Assembly (NCBI RefSeq): GCF_900102345.1
Contig: NZ_FNKB01000001.1
Span: 682,001-746,000, forward strand
Direction of reading: 5' to 3'
DNA length: 64,000 bases
Origin: Leucobacter chromiiresistens
GTDB taxonomy: Bacteria; Actinomycetota; Actinomycetes; Actinomycetales; Microbacteriaceae
Shown here: positions 57,065 to 64,000 of the stretch, in pieces
How the letters are laid out: every line of letters begins with the position of its first letter
Numbering within the stretch: the stretch's first letter is position 1
Translations under genes and position numbers: made by a program
Notes under the pieces: generated by a model
The model's database searches: none
Told to the model about the DNA's origin: nothing
What the model saw: the letters and a program-made list of their open reading frames with translations, nothing else

Positions 57065-59641
57065 TCAGACCAGGCCCATCTGGCGGGCGCGCGCGAGCGC
57101 CTCCGTGCGGCTCGACACCTTGAGCTTCTTGTAGATGCTGCGGGTCTGCGTCTTGATCGTGTTCGACGAGACGTGCAGGTCGCCCGCGATCTCGTCGATC
57201 GACCCGCCCCGCGCCAGCTCGAGCAGCACGAGCGCCTCGCGCTTCGAGAGCTGCTCGAGCACGACGTCATCGCCGGCGAACGGGCTCCCCGGGGGCATGC
57301 GCCAGACGTCGGGCGGCACGAGGGAGCGGATGAGCGCGAGCTCGGCCGCCGGAATCCAGAGGAGCGGGAGGAGGTTGTCGAGGCGATCGAGGGTCAGAAA
57401 CGCCTGCGTGGCGAGCGACGTCGCGCACTCCGTGTCGCCCCGACGCGCCAGCGCGCCTGCGCGCAGCAACTGCAGCTGGGCGAGCTGCGCGGGGAACGGC
57501 CCCGCATCGGGGGTGCGGGGGTCGCGCGCCGCGGCGTCGAGCGCGTCGAGGTGCGCCAGGGCCTCGTCCGGCCGGGAGGCGAGAATCGCGAGACGCGCGC
57601 GTGAGAGGCGCGTCGAGGCCGCTCTCCCGTCGTGGGCGAGCGCCGAGCGAGCGCCGACGAGGTCGCCGGTGGCGAGCAGGAACTCCCCGCGCAGCGTCCG
57701 CAACTCCTCCGTCCAGCCCGCGGCGACCGGCAGGTGCTCGCGTTCGGCGAGTGCCGCCTCGAGCTCCTGATGCCCGAGCGCAGCCTGGTCGGCGACCAGC
57801 CGCGCCTTCCCCCGCGTCCAGACGATCGCCGGCCACAGCTCGGAGTCGTCCATGCGCGGCGCGACGGCCGCGAGCGCCTCGAACGCGTCGTCGTGCCGCC
57901 CGAGGCTCGCCGCGCGCAGCGCGGTCGCGAGGTGCCAGCCGATGCTGTGCGTCGTCTCCAGCCAGCCCGCCTGCGAGGGGTCGACGGCGGCGAGCTCGCG
58001 CTTCGAGGCCCGCAGGTCGCCCATGCGGGCGTACGCGAAGGCGAGGATCGCGTGGAGGTGGGCCTGCCGGCCCGGGTGCGCGTCGTCGGCCAGGCCCTCG
58101 GCGAGGTCGAGCACGCGCTGCACGCGACCCGCGAGCATCTCCGTGACGATGATCTGCAGGCGGGCGGCGCTCATGCCCGACCGCCAGCTCGGGGAGGCGG
58201 GCGCGCTCTGCCGCAGGAACTGCTCGCCCGCCTCCGCGGCCTCCTCGTAGGCGCGGCTCACGCGGAGGCCGGCGAAGCGGGCGAGCAGCAGGAGCCCGCC
58301 CGCCGCGCCGCTCGCCTCGGCGGCGCGATGCTCGAGCGACGGCATGCCGATCTCGAGCAGTTCGCGCATGCGCGGCGTCGGAACGAGGGCGTCCTCGCTC
58401 AGCGCCACCGCGATCATGATCGGGATGGTGCCCTCGCGCAGCTGTCGCTCGGGGGAGATGCTCCCCGCCATCGCGACGAGCTCGCGCGAGCGCTTCAGGC
58501 TGATCTCCGTGAAGTTGCGCACGAAGTGCGGGAAGATGGCGCGATCCATGTTCCCGTCGATGAGGAGTTCGAGCATGTCGATGGGGTCGGCGTGCTCGTA
58601 CAGGTGGGCGAACGCGAGCCGCCGCACCTCGGCGATGCGCTCGGCGGGGAGCTCGGCGAGCGCCCGCGGGCGGAGTGCTCCGGCGATGAGCGTCTGCAGG
58701 CGGAACACGGTGCGTCCGTGCCGCGACGCGAGGCGGCCGTACCCGAGGGCGTCGAAGCGCTCGAACTCGGCCCACGAGGCCGCTCCGCCGAGCCGCTCGG
58801 CGAAGGCGCTGTCGATCTCGGGCACGAGGGAGGCGATGAGTGCGAGCTCGTGGTCGTGCGGGGACGGGAACTCGGGGGCGAAGTCGGCGAGCATGCTCTC
58901 GACGCCGCGCTGCACCTCGTCCGCCGGCGGCCGGCGGGTGCCGCCGCGCGACAGGTTCGCCATCACCGACAGCGCGAGCCGCACGGCGAGCGGGTGGCCC
59001 CGGGTGGTGCGGCGCAGCGCGGCGATCTCGGGTTCCGACAGCTGGTAGGGGAGCACGGCCGCAGCCTGAGCGATCTCGTCCGCGGTGAACGCCAGCGCGT
59101 CGGCGTGGAGCGCCGTCACGGCGAGACCGGCCGCGGTGACGGGCACCTCGAAGCGCGTGCGCGTGCGCGAGGCCGCGAGCAGCTGCAGGTTCGGCGACCG
59201 GCGCAGCAGCGACACGAGCTGATCCTGCACCGAGTCTGCGGCGCAGTGCAGGTCGTCGATCACGAGCACCATCGGCTCCGGGTCGCGCATCGAGGCCGAC
59301 GTGATGCGGGGGAGCGCCTCCTCCGGGGGGATGCGGCCGTGCGCGTAGTCTTGCTCGAGCGCGGCGAACGCCTCGGGTCGCGCCGCGCTCATCGCCTGCA
59401 GCACGCGCAGCCAGAACGTGCGCGGGTCGCCCGCGCCGGCGTCGAGCGCGATCCAGGCGAACGCGCTCGATCGCTGATGCGACAGCCACTGCGACATGAG
59501 GTCGGTCTTGCCCGCGCCCTGCTCGGCGGTGATGACGGTGACGCGTCCGGCGCGGGCGAGGCGGTGCACGAGGTGGTCGCGCCGCACGTGACCGTGCGTC
59601 GCGACCGCGTCGATCTTCTCGGCCACCATCTCCCCCGGCAC
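57065..59641 (-). CDS. large LuxR family ATPase regulator (LAL/MalT-like)
   Basis: An 858-residue regulator from GTG 59641 (GGGGA about 7 nt upstream). An N-terminal STAND-type ATPase domain has Walker A TAEQGAGKTD near residues 37-47 and Walker B MVLVIDDLH. The centre (about 350-780) is helical and TPR-like. The C-terminal LuxR HTH (about 795-855) has LSKREALVLLELARG and SSNTIKTQTRSIYKKLKVSSRTEAL. Such proteins sense a ligand and activate transcription. The target is unknown; the divergent amino-acid ABC operon or the downstream methyltransferase gene are candidates. Confidence 0.92.
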   Translation of the reverse strand: MPGEMVAEKIDAVATHGHVRRDHLVHRLARAGRVTVITAEQGAGKTDLMSQWLSHQRSSAFAWIALDAGAGDPRTFWLRVLQAMSAARPEAFAALEQDYAHGRIPPEEALPRITSASMRDPEPMVLVIDDLHCAADSVQDQLVSLLRRSPNLQLLAASRTRTRFEVPVTAAGLAVTALHADALAFTADEIAQAAAVLPYQLSEPEIAALRRTTRGHPLAVRLALSVMANLSRGGTRRPPADEVQRGVESMLADFAPEFPSPHDHELALIASLVPEIDSAFAERLGGAASWAEFERFDALGYGRLASRHGRTVFRLQTLIAGALRPRALAELPAERIAEVRRLAFAHLYEHADPIDMLELLIDGNMDRAIFPHFVRNFTEISLKRSRELVAMAGSISPERQLREGTIPIMIAVALSEDALVPTPRMRELLEIGMPSLEHRAAEASGAAGGLLLLARFAGLRVSRAYEEAAEAGEQFLRQSAPASPSWRSGMSAARLQIIVTEMLAGRVQRVLDLAEGLADDAHPGRQAHLHAILAFAYARMGDLRASKRELAAVDPSQAGWLETTHSIGWHLATALRAASLGRHDDAFEALAAVAPRMDDSELWPAIVWTRGKARLVADQAALGHQELEAALAEREHLPVAAGWTEELRTLRGEFLLATGDLVGARSALAHDGRAASTRLSRARLAILASRPDEALAHLDALDAAARDPRTPDAGPFPAQLAQLQLLRAGALARRGDTECATSLATQAFLTLDRLDNLLPLLWIPAAELALIRSLVPPDVWRMPPGSPFAGDDVVLEQLSKREALVLLELARGGSIDEIAGDLHVSSNTIKTQTRSIYKKLKVSSRTEALARARQMGLV

Positions 59642-59924
59642 TGAGAATCCCCACTTCTTCAGCCCCGGTCCGGCACCGCGACCACGGGCTGAGGTGCTTC
59701 GCGAATCAAGCGGCTCCTGGTCGAGCCGGTCACAGCTTAACCGGAATGTTACCTCACGCGCCGCGCCCGGGAAGCAGCGGATTGCTGCGGCGATCGCGTC
59801 GCGGCGACAGCCGCTGTCTGGACCGGGGGAGAGACTCTGTCACAGATCCGTTACGTGAGCGCAGTAAGCTCGGGGGCGAGATTCAGACCGGACTCCCAGT
59901 CCCTTCCGAAACATGGAGACATCA

Positions 59925-60824
59925 ATGAAGATTCGTTTCGCACTTCCCGCCTTCGCCGCGGCGGCCGTGCTCGCACTCACCGGTTGCGTGAACAACGCCG
60001 AGTCCGAGGGAGGCGCGGGATCCGGCGACGCCGCTCCGGCGGCCGAGATCACGGCGGACGACGCCGCGGTCGCGCTCCTGCCCCAAGAGCTCAAGGACTC
60101 GGGCGAGCTGCGCATCGGCACCGACGCGGAGTACCCGCCGAACGAGTACAAGGACGCCGATGGCAACCCGGTCGGCTGGGGCGTCACGCTCGCCGAGGCG
60201 ATCGCCGCGAAGCTCGGGCTCGAGCCGAAGTGGGAGATCCTCGGCTTCGACAGCATCATCCCCCGCATCCAGGAGGGCGCGCTCGACATGGGCTCCTCGT
60301 CCTTCACCGACAACGTCGAGCGCCAGCAGTCGGTCGACTTCGTCGACTTCCTGAACGCGGGCACGCAGTGGGCCGCCGCCAGCGGATCCGACGTCGACCC
60401 CGACGACGCCTGCGGGCTGACGGTCGCCGTGCAGGCGACCACGGTGCAGGACACCGATGAGCTGCCGGCGAAGTCGAAGGCCTGCACCGACGCCGGCAAG
60501 GAGGCGATCGAGATTCTGCGCTTCGACGGTCAGCCCGAGGTCACGCAGGCCGTGGTCGACGGCCGCGCCGACGCGTTCTCCGCCGACCTCCCCGTCACCG
60601 GCGACGCGGTCGCGAAGCTGGGCGACCAGCTCGAGACCGTGGGCGACGTGTTCGACGCCGCCCCGTACGGCTTCGCGACGCAGAAGGACGGCGAGACGAC
60701 GAAGGCCGTGCAGGCGGCGCTGCAGTCGCTCATCGACGACGGCACGTACCTCGACATCCTCACTGAGGCGGGCATCGAGGACGGCGCGGTCGAGCAGGCC
60801 GAGATCAACGCCGGCACGGAGTAG
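59925..60824 (+). CDS. amino acid ABC transporter substrate-binding lipoprotein
   Basis: A 299-residue protein. ATG 59925 is preferred over ATG 59913 because GGAGA lies 7 nt before it. The signal peptide ends in LTGC. The SBP_bac_3 fold begins with [37 protein letters not shown] in part, then [37 protein letters not shown], typical of polar amino acid binding. It is the first gene of a three-gene transporter operon and diverges from the LuxR gene by 283 bp. That region has no further gene. Confidence 0.93.
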   Translation: MKIRFALPAFAAAAVLALTGCVNNAESEGGAGSGDAAPAAEITADDAAVALLPQELKDSGELRIGTDAEYPPNEYKDADGNPVGWGVTLAEAIAAKLGLEPKWEILGFDSIIPRIQEGALDMGSSSFTDNVERQQSVDFVDFLNAGTQWAAASGSDVDPDDACGLTVAVQATTVQDTDELPAKSKACTDAGKEAIEILRFDGQPEVTQAVVDGRADAFSADLPVTGDAVAKLGDQLETVGDVFDAAPYGFATQKDGETTKAVQAALQSLIDDGTYLDILTEAGIEDGAVEQAEINAGTE

Positions 60825-60835
60825 TCGCGCACATC

Positions 60836-61860
60836 ATGACGCATACGCACTCCTCGGGTGCGGGGCCGGACGCCCCGCACCCGGAGTCGGCGCCGATCGA
60901 GGCGATCCGGCTCCGCCACCCCTGGCGCACCGTGTTCGCCGTGGTGCTCCTGCTCCTCGTCGCACTCTTCATCCACGACGCCGCCTTCAACCGCCCCGTG
61001 TTCAACTGGGGCGAGGTCGGCAAGTACCTCTTCGACGTGCGCATCGTCTCCGGCGCGGGCTACGCGCTGCAGCTCACCGTCTACTCGATGATCATCGCCG
61101 TGGTGCTCGGCGTCGCGATCGCGGTGATGCGCCAGTCGCCGAACCCGGTCGTGAAGTCGATCGCCTGGGTCTTCCTGTGGCTCTTCCGCGGCACCCCGGT
61201 CTACGTGCAGCTCGTCTTCTGGGGCCTGGTGCCCACGATCTACAAGTCGATCAGTCTCGGCGTGCCGTTCACCGAGGCCGCGTTCACCCTCAACACCAAG
61301 GATCTGCTGAGCTACTTCACGCTCGCCGTCATCGGTCTGGCCCTCAACGAGGCTGCGTACATGGCGGAGATCGTGCGGGCGGGCCTCCTGTCGGTCGACA
61401 AGGGGCAGAACGAGGCGGCGACCGCGCTCGGGCTCGGCTGGTGGCACACGATGAGCCGCGTGATCCTGCCCCAGGCGATGCGCGTCATCATCCCGCCCAC
61501 GGGCAACGAGGTCATCTCGATGCTGAAGACGACCTCGCTCGTCACGGCGGTGCCCTTCACGCTCGACCTCTACGGCCGGGCGCGCGACATCTCGGCGGTG
61601 ACGTACCAGCCGGTGCCGATGCTGATCGTGGCGTCCATCTGGTACCTGGCCGTCACCTCGATCCTCATGGTCGGCCAGTACTTCCTCGAACGGCACTTCG
61701 CGCGCGGCGTGCTCCAGCGGCCCGACGTCATGAAGCCGACGGTCGAGACCCAGTCGGTGGGCGTCGTCGGCGTGGAGGATCCGGCGCACCCGACCTACCC
61801 CAGTGCCGGCGGCGGCGAGAGCATCGTGCCACCGCACCATCGACCCGGAGGGGGAGGCGC

Positions 61861-61864
<4 letters not shown>
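60836..61864 (+). CDS. amino acid ABC transporter permease
   Basis: A 342-residue HisM-type permease that begins 11 nt after the binding-protein gene. The membrane domain (about 33-300) contains the EAA loop [23 protein letters not shown], which contacts the ATPase. N- and C-terminal extensions (about 30 and 40 residues, rich in Pro, His, Gly) are longer than usual and look disordered. Its stop overlaps the ATPase gene start by 4 nt. It forms the channel for a polar amino acid. Confidence 0.93.
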
Positions 61865-62640
<776 letters not shown>

Positions 62641-62675
62641 GCGTCTGAACCTCTCCGCCACGACGGCGGAGGATC

Positions 62676-62705
62676 GTGGCGAGGGCCCGGATGGGCCCCC
62701 GCCAC
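62676..62705 (+). terminator. terminator after the amino acid ABC operon
   Basis: GTGGCG-A-GGGCCC pairs with GGGCCC-C-CGCCAC around a GGAT loop (12 bp, one mismatch). A smaller CTCCGCC/GGCGGAG stem (62653-62671) lies just before it. Confidence 0.7.
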
Positions 62706-62779
62706 GTGTGCAATACCCGGCGGTGCGGGGTGCGAACCCGGTGCGGCCGGAGTCAATGAGGACTGAGAGAAAGGCAACG

Positions 62780-64000
62780 ATGGTTACGAAACGGTCATCA
62801 ACGGCCATGATCGGTGCGGGGGCACTGGTCGCGGCGTTGTTCGCGGGGGCGATACCCACTGCGGCGACTGCGGCACCGGGCGACGCGCCCACCCCCATCA
62901 CCTACGAGATCTCCGACCGCGTGCAGGGGCCGGCGAGCTACCCGGTGCAGACCCCGCTCCCCGAGTCGCCCGACGACGCGAACGATCAGTCGCTCGTTCG
63001 CGGCGCCGTGCCCTACGCGGAGGTGGCGCGCACGGTGAACGGTCTGATGGCCGAGAGCGACCGCGTGTCGGCTCAGGTGGTGGGCAGCTCCGTGCAGGGG
63101 CGCGACATCCAGCTCGTCACGGTCACCGCCCCCGAGACGGCGGAGCAGACCGCGCAGCAGCGCGCCTGGAAGGAGCGCATCAAGCAGGATCCGGCGGGCG
63201 CCGCCGCCGACACCGCCCTCACCGAGGGCTACAAGGTGCCGATCTGGTTCAACGGCAACATCCACGGCAACGAGTGGGAGGGCGCCGACATCATTCTCGA
63301 GTACATCGAGAAGCTCGCCACCTCCGATGATCCGGCGATCGTCGACATGCTCGAGCAGTACCGGTTCTACTTCACCGTGACCAACAACCCCGACGGCCGC
63401 GTCAACGGCACGCGCGCGAACGCCGAGGGCTTCGACGCGAACCGCGACATGATCACGGGTGCGACGCCGGAGTCGCGCGTGATCCGCGACCTCGCGGGCG
63501 TCATCCAGCCGACCTTCTACGTCGACCTCCACGGCTACACCGACGTGCTGCAGATCGAGCCCTGCGGCCCGCCGCACGGCGAGAACTACGAGTACGACCT
63601 CTTCCTGCCGCACGCCTACTCGGCTGCGCTCGCGATCGAGGAGGCCGTGGTCGGCGCGAACATCGAGGGCAACCCGCTGACCGACGACGGCGGCATCCTG
63701 ATCCCCTACCGCGACATCCGCTCGGGGTGGGACGACTGGCCCCCGCTGTTCACGCCGCAGTTCCTCGCCTACCAGGGCGCCGTCACCAACACGGTCGAGC
63801 TGCCGCTCGGTCGCGGCGGCAACCCGGATCAGGCGGAGCGCGAGCGCCGCACGGGCGTCAACGTCGAGGTCGGCATGGTGACGGTCGAGACCGCGACCGC
63901 CTACTTCGCCGAGAACTCGGGGGCACTGCTGCAGAACCAGATGGAGATCTTCCGTCGCGGCGACGCGGGCGAGCCCCTCAAGACCATCCCCGCCGATCCG
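62780..64000 (+). CDS. secreted M14 family zinc carboxypeptidase (3' truncated)
   Basis: 407 residues are visible and the frame runs off the right edge. ATG 62780 has GAGAGAAAGG upstream. A signal peptide (ending ATAA, about residue 32) is followed by the M14 domain: zinc His-Glu in IHGNEWEG near residue 161, NNPDGRVNGTR with the substrate Arg, the third zinc ligand in VDLHGYTD near 249 and a probable catalytic Glu in NTVELPLG near 339. It would release C-terminal residues from peptides outside the cell, possibly feeding the amino acid transporter encoded upstream. Confidence 0.92.
   Translation, partial: MVTKRSSTAMIGAGALVAALFAGAIPTAATAAPGDAPTPITYEISDRVQGPASYPVQTPLPESPDDANDQSLVRGAVPYAEVARTVNGLMAESDRVSAQVVGSSVQGRDIQLVTVTAPETAEQTAQQRAWKERIKQDPAGAAADTALTEGYKVPIWFNGNIHGNEWEGADIILEYIEKLATSDDPAIVDMLEQYRFYFTVTNNPDGRVNGTRANAEGFDANRDMITGATPESRVIRDLAGVIQPTFYVDLHGYTDVLQIEPCGPPHGENYEYDLFLPHAYSAALAIEEAVVGANIEGNPLTDDGGILIPYRDIRSGWDDWPPLFTPQFLAYQGAVTNTVELPLGRGGNPDQAERERRTGVNVEVGMVTVETATAYFAENSGALLQNQMEIFRRGDAGEPLKTIPADP

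Noticed and set aside
62706-62779. Possible riboswitch before the M14 peptidase gene
   Set aside because: GC-rich stems and a GGACTGAGAG string are present, but no conserved core of TPP, cyclic-di-AMP, SAM or cobalamin riboswitches could be matched.

Overview
The window is a GC-rich chromosomal segment from a Gram-positive actinobacterium. CrgA, the FhaA-FhaB-PstP-RodA-PbpA-PknA-PknB operon, a class E sortase, an RskA-type anti-sigma factor, mycosin and MarP together point to Actinobacteria. The gene style (short intergenic spaces, many ATGA overlaps, GTG starts, leaderless promoters) fits a member of the Microbacteriaceae; the family assignment is inference.

Positions 1-15200 are the conserved origin-proximal cell-wall and division block: a truncated alpha/beta hydrolase, a Nudix hydrolase, a small membrane protein, cyclophilin, a zinc-ribbon rhomboid protease, CrgA, class E sortase, a 52-residue membrane peptide and TrpG/PabA. 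These are followed on the minus strand by the seven-gene operon fhaA-fhaB-pstP-rodA-pbpA-pknA-pknB, which couples Ser/Thr phosphorylation to peptidoglycan synthesis. A tRNA-Leu(CAG) follows. oriC itself is not in the window.

Positions 15480-27100 hold metabolic and transport genes: a ZIP metal transporter; glutaminase with an MFS exporter; an amino-acid permease/TetR/DmpA-type aminopeptidase cassette; an operon of zinc alcohol dehydrogenase, unknown protein and metallo-beta-lactamase-fold hydrolase with a divergent TetR; and a MarP-like periplasmic protease. Positions 27109-32500 carry a Pr6Pr-like membrane protein, an ATPase and a three-gene type VII secretion-associated mini-operon (small helical protein, mycosin, WXG/PPE-like protein) with no secretion core in view. 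Four GCAGTA/TACTGC elements at 21-22 bp spacing lie upstream of it.

Positions 32540-38900 include a TetR/oxidoreductase pair with a double operator, then a compact SigK locus: fasciclin lipoprotein, DipZ, SigK and RskA, with two identical candidate SigK promoters. Next come two CNNM/CBS proteins, a complete IS481-type element with target duplication, an FMN reductase-like protein, and a GntR regulator whose probable operator covers the promoter of a DsbA-like/CcdA pair. After an aldehyde dehydrogenase and two small genes, positions 49085-56124 form an iron/heme acquisition region: fused FecCD permease, binding lipoprotein, ATPase and a beta-propeller-HtaA surface protein ending in an LAATG sorting signal. 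DtxR-like iron boxes lie near it. The window ends with a methyltransferase-like membrane protein, a large LuxR-type ATPase regulator, an amino-acid ABC transporter and a truncated M14 peptidase.
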